Positions 51,835 through 60,187 of a stretch of 64,000 nucleotides of DNA are shown piece after piece. Location of the stretch: positions 17,735 to 81,734 of the forward strand of contig QHUS01000065.1 in the NCBI GenBank assembly GCA_003222035.1, written 5' to 3'. The DNA is from Gemmatimonadota bacterium. Its GTDB lineage: Bacteria > Gemmatimonadota > Gemmatimonadetes > Gemmatimonadales > GWC2-71-9. Each line of letters opens with the position of its first letter. The stretch's first letter is position 1. The translations under genes were made by a program, and so were the position numbers. The notes under the pieces were generated by a model. That model was not told the origin of the DNA. It saw only the letters and a list, made by a program, of their open reading frames with translations, and ran no database searches.

Positions 51835-54275
51835 ACCGGGACGCGCCGGCTGCCGGCCTCCTCGTCTGCTGCCTCGTAGCCCGGCAAATAATAGGAATAG
51901 TATCGGTAGGCCCCCCCAGCTGGCACGTCGTTCAGGATGGCCCCCAATAGGCGGATTGGCAGCCGCTGGAGCACCTCGAGCTTCGCCGCCGCGACGTCGC
52001 GGTGGCTGTACCCCGTGCGAAGCACGAGCGCCAGCGTGCCTGTAAGCGTGCCCACGATGAGCGGGTCGACTCCCGCGGCGAGTGGCGGGCTATCGAACAG
52101 GATCACGTCATAGCCTGAGCGCATGCCCGTGACGAGCTCGGACATTCTCGGCGACCCCAGCAGCTCGGGCGCGTTGTAGGCCCGCGTGCCACACCCAATG
52201 AGGGAAAGCGCGGGGTACGGCGTCGCCTGAACGACCGCGTCGAGCGGGGCCTCCCCACGAAGGAAGTCACTCAACCCCGGCCGGCGGCGTGCGCTCAGGC
52301 GGCGGTGCAACACGCCGCGCCGGATGTCCGCATCGATCAGCAGAGTCCGATGGCCGCCGTCCGCAAAGGTGTGCGCCAGGTTAGCGGCGATAAACGATTT
52401 GCCATCTCCCGCTCCCGGGCTGGTCACGGTGACGAGCAGGGGCGCGCGCCCGCCATGGGCGTATACCAGGTTCAGGCAGACGCCCCGGAGAGCCTCCACG
52501 ACCTGGTTGACGTCTTCCGGTATGCGGCCCCGACCGCGCCCATGCGCTAGCGTCCGCATGTGCGGGACCGCGCCCAGGATCGCCAATCCCATCTCGCGCG
52601 AGACCTGATCGGGGTAACGGACTCTGGGATCGATGCGGTCGAGCAGAACCGCGCCCACCACGGCCAGTCCGAAGCTGCCGCAGAACCCCATCACGATGAG
52701 GCGTCCAGCCAGGTCCTGTACCGGCCGGCGCGACACCACGGCGGCGTCCAAGATTCGGACGTCCGGGATCGTGCTTGCCTCCGCGAGCCGCGCCTCCTCA
52801 TAACGCTGCTGCAGCATGGTGAAGAGATTCTCCGACAGGCTCACGTCGCGGCGTAGCCGGGCCTCTTCAATGGCCCGGGCCGGAATGTCACGCAGGGTCC
52901 GCGAATCGGTGCCGAGCCGTCGGCCCAGGTCCGCCTCGCGGGCCGTGAGCTGAGCGAGTAGCCCGCGCGCCAGGGTCGGAATCGTCTGCCGTTGCAGTGT
53001 CGTGATCTCCTCGATCAGGCGTTGCACGGGCGGATACTGGTCGGAGTACTTGTACCGCAACGCGCGCAGGCTGGCGCGTTTGGACGTCAGCTCCCCGAGC
53101 GCGCCAACGAGGTCGGGATTCGACTGGACCGATCCCACCACGGCCAGAGCGTCCGGCGACAGACCGGCGGTGTCGCCGGCCTGCGCGAGCACGCGTTCCA
53201 GCGCCTCGCGGTCCTGCTGCAGGCGCTCGCGGTCGAACTGCATGTTGAAGAACGTCCCGAACTGGGCAGATGCCTCGCCGTTCGCGCTGCCGCCCCCACC
53301 ACCCGCTCCGCCTGGTGCGCCGAGCGCGACCGGCGGCGGGCGATCGGTGGGCAATGTGATGGTCCGTACCCTGAATCGCTCGAGGGCCGCCTCGGAACTC
53401 CGCAGCGTGCCCTGCGCGCGCTGCAACTGGTCCGCCAGGATCTTCGTGAGCTCGCTCAGCTTGGTTCGCTTGAGGTCGGCCGCGACCTGCACGTAGCGTT
53501 CGGCGACTGCGTTCACGATCGCGGTGATCTGGGCAGCATCCGGGCCCCGCATCTCGATCCGGAGAAAGTTGCCTTCCAGGTCCAGCTCGGTGCGCAGCGA
53601 GTCCGCCAGCGATCGCGCTGCGTCGCGCAGCGTCAGCAGCTCGAACTCCACGGCGCGGTCGGGGGGGAGTGTCGCGGCTGTCGGAGCCCACGCAAACCCC
53701 AGCCGGGTCCCGATTGAATCCCCCACCCTTCCCTGCTCGAGCACGCGTCCCTCGACGGTGGCGAGCGTGTAGCTCTGCCGGTCGGCGTCGAGCGACAGCC
53801 GATACGCCCCCGGGCGATATTGCCCGGCCGTCTGGAACGTCGTGAGGAAGCGCGCGTCCGCGCGCGACTTCGGGCTCACGAACATCCGCTGGTCCCGGGC
53901 CACTTGGTCGAGCACGACGTACGACTTGAGGAGGTCTACCCATGCCTGCGCATCGAGCAGCTGACCCTGCCGGATCGGCCCGCGGTCGTCAGCGCGGCGT
54001 TCGCGCTCGCTGGCGTCGATCCAGATCGTGGCCTGCGCCCCGTACTGAGGCTTCACGAAGCGCGCAGCGCCGAACCCCGCGAGCGTCCCGAGGAACGTGA
54101 CGCCGCAGATCAGCCACTTGAAACGCATGACGGCGCTCACGACTCGCCGCCAGTCCACCCCCCCTTCCGGCTCGGCGAAGCCGGCGTACGTCCCCGGAAC
54201 GGCCGGGGGTGCGGGCGGGGGCGCGGCGGCTGGTGGCGGCGCGCCGTGCGGAATCGGTAAGCGACTGATGCTCAT
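51831..54275 (-). CDS. Polysaccharide co-polymerase/tyrosine autokinase (Wzc-type BY-kinase)
   Basis: An 814-residue inner-membrane protein. The start at MSISRLP (54275) is followed by a Pro/Ala-rich stretch, a first membrane helix (about 58-78), the long Wzz periplasmic domain with coiled-coil helices (about 240-470, LQQDREALERVLAQAG, TKILADQLQRAQGTL), a second membrane helix (LIVMGFCGSFGLAVVGAVLL, about 540-560) and the cytoplasmic kinase: Walker A TSPGAGDGKSF (about 617-627), Walker A' LLIDADIRR, Walker B VILFDSPPL, and a C-terminal Tyr cluster YRYYSYYLPGYE for autophosphorylation. It controls chain length and export with the Wza-like protein. Confidence 0.94.
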   Translation of the reverse strand: MSISRLPIPHGAPPPAAAPPPAPPAVPGTYAGFAEPEGGVDWRRVVSAVMRFKWLICGVTFLGTLAGFGAARFVKPQYGAQATIWIDASERERRADDRGPIRQGQLLDAQAWVDLLKSYVVLDQVARDQRMFVSPKSRADARFLTTFQTAGQYRPGAYRLSLDADRQSYTLATVEGRVLEQGRVGDSIGTRLGFAWAPTAATLPPDRAVEFELLTLRDAARSLADSLRTELDLEGNFLRIEMRGPDAAQITAIVNAVAERYVQVAADLKRTKLSELTKILADQLQRAQGTLRSSEAALERFRVRTITLPTDRPPPVALGAPGGAGGGGGSANGEASAQFGTFFNMQFDRERLQQDREALERVLAQAGDTAGLSPDALAVVGSVQSNPDLVGALGELTSKRASLRALRYKYSDQYPPVQRLIEEITTLQRQTIPTLARGLLAQLTAREADLGRRLGTDSRTLRDIPARAIEEARLRRDVSLSENLFTMLQQRYEEARLAEASTIPDVRILDAAVVSRRPVQDLAGRLIVMGFCGSFGLAVVGAVLLDRIDPRVRYPDQVSREMGLAILGAVPHMRTLAHGRGRGRIPEDVNQVVEALRGVCLNLVYAHGGRAPLLVTVTSPGAGDGKSFIAANLAHTFADGGHRTLLIDADIRRGVLHRRLSARRRPGLSDFLRGEAPLDAVVQATPYPALSLIGCGTRAYNAPELLGSPRMSELVTGMRSGYDVILFDSPPLAAGVDPLIVGTLTGTLALVLRTGYSHRDVAAAKLEVLQRLPIRLLGAILNDVPAGGAYRYYSYYLPGYEAADEEAGSRRVPV

Positions 54276-54345
54276 GGATGGCAGACCTCTCGTTGGTAGC
54301 GCGCGGCGGAGCGGCGCCCGGTGCGTGTCGTCCCAGCGCCGTACG

Positions 54346-54360
54346 GCAAGTCCGATACCG
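54346..54360 (-). promoter_or_regulatory. Sigma-54-like element upstream of wzc
   Basis: On the minus strand CGGTATCGGACTTGC has GG and GC ten bases apart and a perfect TTGC at -12, but the -24 side (GGTATC) is poor against TGGCAC. Predicted start about 54334, 59 bases before the wzc ATG. Suggestive mainly because a sigma-54 activator gene lies divergently. Confidence 0.35.
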
Positions 54361-54399
54361 CGCGCCACGCCGAGCCGGCCGCCCCCATGCCGCAATTGA

Positions 54400-54436
54400 G
54401 TGCAAGGGTGCACGTCGCGCCGATGCACCTTGGTGC
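54400..54436. promoter_or_regulatory. Two dyads sharing a TGCAC half-site between wzc and the activator gene
   Basis: GTGCA-AGGG-TGCAC (54400-54413) and GCACC-TT-GGTGC (54425-54436) are perfect dyads 11 bases apart. They lie about 40-75 bases upstream of the wzc sigma-54-like element and about 90-125 upstream of the activator's, where a dimeric enhancer-binding protein would bind. The rest of the 54276-54576 gap has no other feature. Confidence 0.45.
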
Positions 54437-54524
54437 GAGAGGGGTATCGGCGCTGGCCCTCTTGTGCCCCATTTGTTGCCCATTTCATGCGGAAAAGCGC
54501 GTCGCTGCAGTGTCGCGACAAGTA

Positions 54525-54540
54525 TGGCCCGAACCCTGCG
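54525..54540 (+). promoter_or_regulatory. Sigma-54-like element upstream of the activator gene
   Basis: TGGCCCGAACCCTGCG: GG and GC are ten bases apart, TGGC is perfect, and the -12 box is CTGC in place of TTGC. Predicted start about 54551, giving a leader of about 26 nt with GCGAGGA before the ATG at 54577. Confidence 0.5.
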
Positions 54541-54576
54541 TAGGAGACGGCCGACCGTAAGCGAGGACGTGGCTTG

Positions 54577-56187
54577 ATGTCTATGCCGATGACTCATGAC
54601 AGCGGCCAGCCGGCGGAAGGACGCGAAGCGGCGGCCTTGTTGGCGATCGGGCCGGAGGCGAAGGCCCGCGTGCGGATTCTCGTGGTCGACGACGAACACA
54701 CCCTGCGGGAGAGTTGCGCCGCGGTGCTCCGGCACGAGGGGTACGACGTGACGGTGTCCAGTCGCGGCCAGGATGCCCTCGACTTGCTCAAGCGACGGGC
54801 GTTTGACGTCGTGCTCGTGGACCTCTACATGTCGCAGGTGGACGGGCTGGCGCTGTTGCGCGCCGCGCTCGGGACCAATCACGACACGATCGTGATCGTG
54901 ATGACCGGGAATCCGAGCGTAGAGTCGAGCGTCGAGGCGCTGCGGCAAGGCGCCTTCGATTATCTCCCGAAGCCGTTCTCCGCGTCGCATCTCCAGGTCC
55001 TGATCGGGCGTGCCGTCCACACGCTGTTGGTCGCGCGCGAGACGCGCGAGCAGCAGGAGACGCTCGACCGGGCGCAGGTGCAGTCAGACAAGGTCACCCT
55101 GCTGGGCACCGCGCCGGCTTTCCGACGCGCGATCGAGCTCGCCCGCAAAGTCGCGCCGACCGATGCCTCGGTCTTCATCACGGGTGAGAGCGGCAGCGGC
55201 AAGGAGATGATCGCCCAGTTCATCCACCACCACAGTCGCCGCTCCAGCCGCCCGTTCGTGGCCGTGAACTGCGCCGCGCTGCCGGAAGGCCTGCTCGAGT
55301 CCGAGATGTTCGGCCATCGCAAGGGCGCTTTCACCGGCGCGGTGCGGGACAAACCCGGACTGCTGGAGGCGGCTCACGGCGGAACCCTGTTTCTCGACGA
55401 GCTGGTCGAGATGCCGAAACCGATCCAGGCCAAGCTACTCCGGGTCATTCAAGACGGCGTGGTACGCCGCGTCGGAAGCGAGACAACGGACGCCGTGGTG
55501 AACGTGCGGTTCATCGCCGCCACCAACGTCGACCCCGAAGCGGCGGTCAAGGCGGGCGACATGCGGGAAGATCTGTATTATCGCCTGCGGGTGGTACCGA
55601 TCAACGTGCCCGCGCTGCGGGAGCGGCCGGAGGACATCCCGTTGCTCGCGGACTACTTCCTTTCCACCTATTGGGTCCGCCATCGCCGCAAGGGCGCGCC
55701 CTTCCCTCGCCTGACCGATGCAGCGCTGCGGGCGCTGTGCGCCTACGCCTGGCGCGGGAACGTACGCGAGCTCCAGAACGTAATCGAGCACGTTGCCGTT
55801 GTCGTCGAACCAGGTGCGGAGATCCGGCCCGACGACCTCCATCTCACGGGCGAGCCGGCGCCGGCCGACACGGGAGCGAACCCCGCGTCGCTGATCTCCA
55901 CGTTGCTCGAGGAGAGCTATCACGCCGCGCGTGACCGGGTGATCGCCCAGTTCGAACGGCAGTACCTGACGTGGCTGGTGAACCGCGCGAGCGGCAACAT
56001 GTCCAAGGCAGCCCGCATCGCAGGGGTGGACCGGACCACGCTGTACCGGCTGATGGAGCGCCATGGGCTGCAGCGCAGCCCCACGGCAGGATGGGTGGTC
56101 GAGCGTGAGCCCGGACACCCAGGGCCCGAAACGGAGGACGCGTCGGTCGAAGCGACCGCCGGCACCTCGGAAGGACAGGTCGCGTGA
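54577..56187 (+). CDS. Sigma-54-dependent response regulator (NtrC family) of the EPS locus
   Basis: A 536-residue response regulator with an intact receiver: acidic pair Asp38-Asp39 (ILVVDDEHTL), phosphoacceptor Asp82 (VVLVDLYMSQ) and Lys132 (DYLPKPF). AAA+ domain: Walker A GESGSGKE (203-210), GAFTGA (250-255), Walker B GGTLFLDEL and YAWRGNVRELQN. The Fis-type DNA-binding helices are NMSKAARIAGVDRTTLYRLMERHGL near the C-terminus (split), followed by a disordered 35-residue tail that is unusual for the family. It pairs with the histidine kinase gene that follows and, by position, controls the divergent wzc and the downstream EPS genes. Confidence 0.94.
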   Translation: MSMPMTHDSGQPAEGREAAALLAIGPEAKARVRILVVDDEHTLRESCAAVLRHEGYDVTVSSRGQDALDLLKRRAFDVVLVDLYMSQVDGLALLRAALGTNHDTIVIVMTGNPSVESSVEALRQGAFDYLPKPFSASHLQVLIGRAVHTLLVARETREQQETLDRAQVQSDKVTLLGTAPAFRRAIELARKVAPTDASVFITGESGSGKEMIAQFIHHHSRRSSRPFVAVNCAALPEGLLESEMFGHRKGAFTGAVRDKPGLLEAAHGGTLFLDELVEMPKPIQAKLLRVIQDGVVRRVGSETTDAVVNVRFIAATNVDPEAAVKAGDMREDLYYRLRVVPINVPALRERPEDIPLLADYFLSTYWVRHRRKGAPFPRLTDAALRALCAYAWRGNVRELQNVIEHVAVVVEPGAEIRPDDLHLTGEPAPADTGANPASLISTLLEESYHAARDRVIAQFERQYLTWLVNRASGNMSKAARIAGVDRTTLYRLMERHGLQRSPTAGWVVEREPGHPGPETEDASVEATAGTSEGQVA

Positions 56188-56207
56188 TTCGGGGAGGAGT
56201 GCTGGAA

Positions 56208-57047
56208 ATGCCCAGTGCCACGGCCGCACAACTCGACTGGCCCGTCGTCGCCGCGGCCCCGCGGTCCACACCCGCGCCAGAGCCGGAGCCGCAAGATCTC
56301 ACCGCGTGCCTGGCGGGCCCGAACGGGCTCGACCTCGTGGTAGAACTTGCACACGACCTGCGCTCGCCGCTCACGTCGATCCTGTTTCTCGCCGAGGCCC
56401 TGCAACAAGGCCAAGGCGGCAAGGTGACGCCGGAGCAAAGTCGCCAGTTGGGCCTGATCTATAGCGCGGCGCTCTGCCTCTGCGCGACCGCCAGCGACGT
56501 GCTGGAGCTCGCCCGGGGCGGCAATCGCCTGGTGGATCGCACGCCAGGGCCGTTCTCGGTGGCCGAGACCTTCGAGTCGGTGCGTAGCATGATCCAGCCG
56601 ATCGCCGAGGAGAAGGGCGTAGCCATCCGTCTCGTCCATCCCGTCCCCGAGCGACGCGTGGGGCAGGCGCGGGCGCTGTCTCGCGTGCTCCTGAATCTCG
56701 CCACCAACGCCGTGAAGTTCACCGACTCGGGCTTCGTCGAGGTCTCCGCCCGGCCTCTCGATGGCCGGCGTCTCGAGTTCTCCGTGCGCGACACCGGGGC
56801 CGGGATCGACCCCGCGCTGCTCCGGAGCCTGTATCAGCCGGTGCGCCTCGTCGCGACGGCCGGGGGGGTGGGGTTGGGGGCCGGAACCGGCGGCCGTCAC
56901 CACTTCTCGAGCTCCGGCATGGGGCTCGCGATCTGCCGCAAGCTCGTAACGGCCATGGGCGCCGAGCTGGAAGTGGAAACGCGGTCGAACTGGGGAACCC
57001 GCTTCTTCTTCGAACTGGACTGCCCGCCCGCCAGCGCGGCGGCCTGA
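56208..57047 (+). CDS. Cytoplasmic sensor histidine kinase
   Basis: A 279-residue HisKA/HATPase kinase. I choose the ATG at 56208 (AGGAG eight bases upstream); a GTG at 56184 overlapping the regulator stop (GTGA) is also possible and adds eight residues. After a Pro-rich N-terminus come the H-box ELAHDLRSPLTSILFLAEAL (His about 49), the N-box NLATNAVKFT, G1 DTGAGIDP and G2 SSSGMGLAICRKL. There are no membrane helices and no recognisable sensor domain, so the signal must be cytosolic or reach it through a partner. Cognate of the preceding regulator. Confidence 0.9.
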   Translation: MPSATAAQLDWPVVAAAPRSTPAPEPEPQDLTACLAGPNGLDLVVELAHDLRSPLTSILFLAEALQQGQGGKVTPEQSRQLGLIYSAALCLCATASDVLELARGGNRLVDRTPGPFSVAETFESVRSMIQPIAEEKGVAIRLVHPVPERRVGQARALSRVLLNLATNAVKFTDSGFVEVSARPLDGRRLEFSVRDTGAGIDPALLRSLYQPVRLVATAGGVGLGAGTGGRHHFSSSGMGLAICRKLVTAMGAELEVETRSNWGTRFFFELDCPPASAAA

Positions 57048-57061
57048 CTCGTTCAGAGCTC

Positions 57062-58357
57062 CTACGCCGCCTCGGTCGCCACCATAGGGGCGATCCCGGC
57101 GCGGCGGCGCTCATCGCGCAGCAGGGCGTCGGCAAAACCGGCGGTCCCCGACACCAGCAGCTGGTACGCACCGTGCTCGGCGCCGAGCGGATACGCGGCC
57201 TTGATTCCGCCGTGCACGCCAGGGTCTGTGCTCACCCGGTTCTGAGTGGATTTGAGAAACCGCAACGCCGTATCCACCGGCTCGAGCCAGCGGATCTCTC
57301 GGGTGGTCTCGAACAAGCGTAACCAGATGGTCGCCATCTGGGCCGTGCCGCTCAGACAGCCCCAGGAGGCGGCAGGGCGCCAGTCGGACGCAAGGCTTCC
57401 GGGGAACCGGCCAGCGGGATCCATCGCGAGCGCCGCCCGCTCCGCCGCGCGGGCCGCGCGGGCAATCAAGTCCTCATCTTCGAGTACCCGGCCCCCCTCC
57501 AGCAGCCCGCGAATGGTGTCGGCGACCGTGCCCGCGAGCGCGCCCTGCCGACCGCTGCCGGAGCATTCGGGCAGCCAACCGTTCTCGTGTTGCTGCCGCG
57601 CCACGGCGCGAAGCGCGCGTGCCGCCGCCGCGCGACACTCGGGCGCCCGCAGGCGGCGGCCCGCCTCGGCCAGTGCCCACGCGGCGCGCGCGTCGAACAG
57701 CGCCGCGTGCCGGTTCGCGTCCTGGATGCGTCCTTGGCGCCACACTCCGTCCTCGCCGAGCGTAGCGAGGAGAAACCACGCCGCTCGCCGCGCCGCCCCT
57801 GCGAAGATTCCCGCGCCCGTTTCCCGGAACGCCGCGAGCCAGTCCAGCAGCGCCTGCCCCGTGTTCGCAACGCTGGGCGCGGGGCGCTCAGTCCAACTCG
57901 CGCGCATCGCACCGGAAGGCAGTTGCAAATCGAGCTCCCACAGCGCCGCATACTCCGCCCGATCCGCGAGCGCCGAGCGGCGCAGGTGTCGGCTCGCGCT
58001 GTACAGAACCGGGATGATCTCGCCGGCGCCGCCTGGGACCGGTGGTTGCCAGGCGCATGAACCGCACATCGGACTCCACGCGAGACTGTAGCCGCGGGCG
58101 ACGCCCCCCTTCCCTTTTTCGTCCCCCGCGCCCTGGGCGGCTGCGTCCTGCGCTCGTGCGAGCCAGTCGACGGCCGCGACGAGATGGGGCCGGTGATCCG
58201 GATCGACGGCGTGACCTGCTCGCTCACGCCACGATTCTTCAAACGCCGCCGGATTCAGGATGGGATGCGCCCGTAATCGCTGCAGCTTGGCGACCATCGC
58301 GCGCGCCACCGCAGGCAGGGCCACCGCGCGCAGCGCGGGATCGGGTCTCGAGTGCAT
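57062..58357 (-). CDS. Alpha/alpha-toroid protein of the EPS locus, unknown function
   Basis: A 431-residue soluble protein, ATG at 58357 (a TTG seven codons earlier is possible). It is built from paired Ala-rich helices such as AARRAAWFLLATLGEDGVWRQG, RHAALFDARAAWALAEAGRRL and RAVARQQHENGWLPECSG, giving an (alpha/alpha)n toroid as in prenyltransferase-like, squalene-cyclase-like or glycan-lyase domains. ASWGCLSGTAQMATIWLRLFE and HGAYQLLVSGTAGFADALL recall polysaccharide-associated toroids. An N-terminal pair of Cys (PMCGSCAW) is notable. Proteins like this recur in EPS clusters and may modify glycan, but the activity is unknown. Confidence 0.65.
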   Translation of the reverse strand: MHSRPDPALRAVALPAVARAMVAKLQRLRAHPILNPAAFEESWRERAGHAVDPDHRPHLVAAVDWLARAQDAAAQGAGDEKGKGGVARGYSLAWSPMCGSCAWQPPVPGGAGEIIPVLYSASRHLRRSALADRAEYAALWELDLQLPSGAMRASWTERPAPSVANTGQALLDWLAAFRETGAGIFAGAARRAAWFLLATLGEDGVWRQGRIQDANRHAALFDARAAWALAEAGRRLRAPECRAAAARALRAVARQQHENGWLPECSGSGRQGALAGTVADTIRGLLEGGRVLEDEDLIARAARAAERAALAMDPAGRFPGSLASDWRPAASWGCLSGTAQMATIWLRLFETTREIRWLEPVDTALRFLKSTQNRVSTDPGVHGGIKAAYPLGAEHGAYQLLVSGTAGFADALLRDERRRAGIAPMVATEAA

Positions 58358-58635
58358 ATGCGCACGAGGGGCAGACAAAATCCATGCCGACTACCCGGCG
58401 AGGTCTCTCGATCGCGTCCAGTGTTGCGTCGCCGCGATAAAATGCCCGAGGACGCACCGCTGCCGCCCGCGACGGGGGACCACTTCGGCGCTGCGAGGCG
58501 GCGTCCGTCGCGACGGTTCCACACTCGACGCCCCCGCGCCATAGGCCGTGCAACGAAACGCGACGACCATGCGCGCGTGTACACACAGGCCACGGCGTGC
58601 GGGCGCTCGCACGGCGTTTGCGTAGGTGGCTCGCC

Positions 58636-59379
58636 GTGGAAACGACCGCCAAAGTTCGCCGATCGAGCCACGTCAGCACGCGCGCTCGCGCACACACACA
58701 CGCACACGCCCTCGCCCACGTCTCCCAGCCGACAGATCGGGAGCAGCGAGGCCGACGCCTCCTGAATGTGGTCATCGCCGCATTGGGCCTCGTGCTCGCA
58801 CTGCCGGTGATGCTGGTAATTGCCGCGCTCATCAAGCTCACGTCGCGCGGCCCGGTGCTGTTTGCGCAGCAGCGCGTCGGGCTCGACCGGCGGGCCCTCT
58901 CGCGCAGCGGCGGCAACTCGCGGCGGCGGATGGATCTTGGTGGCGCACAGTTCACCATGTACAAGTTTCGCACGATGTACGTGGATACCGACACCTCGGG
59001 AACGCAGGTTTGGGCGGCGTCCGACGACGGGCGCATCACGCCGGTTGGGCGCGTCTTGCGGAAATTCCGACTGGACGAGTTGCCCCAGGTGCTCAACGTG
59101 CTCCGGGGAGAGATGAACATCGTCGGACCACGACCCGAGCAACCCGCGATTTTCGTCTACCTGCGTGAGCAGATCGAAGGCTATCAGCGCCGGCAGCGCG
59201 TCCGCCCAGGCATCACGGGCTGGGCCCAGGTGAACCAGGGATACGATACGTCGGTGGATGACGTACGCCGCAAAGTGCGCTACGATCTGGAATACATTCA
59301 CGGCCAGTCCACGCTCGAAGACCTGAGGATCATGCTGCGCACTGTCCCCGTCATGCTGTTTCGTCGAGGCGCCCACTAG
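58636..59379 (+). CDS. Phosphoglycosyl transferase (undecaprenyl-phosphate sugar transferase)
   Basis: A 247-residue monotopic/polytopic bacterial sugar transferase that begins polysaccharide synthesis by placing a sugar phosphate on undecaprenyl phosphate. The re-entrant membrane helix is LLNVVIAALGLVLALPVMLVIAALI (split; about 45-70), then KLTSRGPVLFAQQRVGLDRR, the catalytic Asp-Glu pair in FRLDELPQVLNVLRGEMNIVGPRPE (split) and PGITGWAQVNQG. The start is uncertain: GTG 58636 has AGGTGG six bases upstream; GTG 58597 is longer. Residues after the start are low-complexity (RARAHTHAHALAHV) from a CA-rich tract. The 278-base gap upstream (58358-58635) has no other feature. Confidence 0.9.
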   Translation: METTAKVRRSSHVSTRARAHTHAHALAHVSQPTDREQRGRRLLNVVIAALGLVLALPVMLVIAALIKLTSRGPVLFAQQRVGLDRRALSRSGGNSRRRMDLGGAQFTMYKFRTMYVDTDTSGTQVWAASDDGRITPVGRVLRKFRLDELPQVLNVLRGEMNIVGPRPEQPAIFVYLREQIEGYQRRQRVRPGITGWAQVNQGYDTSVDDVRRKVRYDLEYIHGQSTLEDLRIMLRTVPVMLFRRGAH

Positions 59380-59395
59380 GACCAACGCGACCCTG

Positions 59396-60187
59396 TCAGC
59401 GCGCTCGCTCGTGCACCAGGCGAGACAGCGCCGGATAGAGGTCGCCGCCGACGGCCTTCGCGATCTTCTTGAGGTTCCACACCACAAGCTGGGATAACCG
59501 AGCGCGCAGGTTGCCGGAGGCGAGCGCGGCGGCACGTTTCGGGGGATCGCCGCGCCGCAGCACGAAGCGCCCCAGAACGAGGCAACCGTCGACGACCCGG
59601 CAGCGCGCGGTAGGTTCCGACGTGAAGAGCGCGGTCAGGCCCGCTGCGGCGGCCGCGGCCGCGACGCGCCGCGAGAACGCGCCGCCCGGCACCGACGCGA
59701 CCCGCACCGGCTCACCCAGCACGTCGGCGAGGACCGCGGCGCTCCGGGTCCACTCTGCGACGAGGCGATCCCAGCCGCACCGCGACATCGGATTCGGGTG
59801 GGAGCACGAATGACTGCCGATGACGTGTCCACGTCCCACCAGCTCGCGCAGCTGCGCCCGCGTAACGAATCCCGGGGTGTCGATATAGTCGGTAGTGACC
59901 AGGAAGTGACCGCGCCATCCCGCTCGCTCCAGTAGATCGGCGACGCAGGCGTATGCACTCGCGCCTCCATCATCGAACGTGAGGAGTACCGGGGGCGGGC
60001 CGGGCACCGGCTGGAAGAGGTCGCGCACCGTGCCACGTCGGGCGGCGACCCTAGACACCGCGCTCAGGTGGTTTTCAAAATCCCGGCGCTCGAGCTTGTA
60101 GGCGGCAGGCAAGGCACCGGGGAACCCGCTGGCGTCCCAGTCGCCCCCCTCCACGACGTCATGGTACAGCAGCGATAGCGCCCTCAC
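59396..60187 (-). CDS. Polysaccharide deacetylase (NodB homology)
   Basis: A 263-residue CE4-type deacetylase. Metal and catalytic motifs: LTFDDGGAS (motif 1, catalytic Asp then metal Asp) and HVIGSHSCSHPNPM (motif 2, two metal His). VRVASVPGGAFSRRV fits motif 3. There is no signal peptide, so the enzyme is cytosolic or acts on lipid-linked or nucleotide sugar precursors. It removes N- or O-acetyl groups. Its start overlaps the end of the formyltransferase-like gene by 29 bases, so the pair is coupled. Confidence 0.88.
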   Translation of the reverse strand: MRALSLLYHDVVEGGDWDASGFPGALPAAYKLERRDFENHLSAVSRVAARRGTVRDLFQPVPGPPPVLLTFDDGGASAYACVADLLERAGWRGHFLVTTDYIDTPGFVTRAQLRELVGRGHVIGSHSCSHPNPMSRCGWDRLVAEWTRSAAVLADVLGEPVRVASVPGGAFSRRVAAAAAAAGLTALFTSEPTARCRVVDGCLVLGRFVLRRGDPPKRAAALASGNLRARLSQLVVWNLKKIAKAVGGDLYPALSRLVHERAR

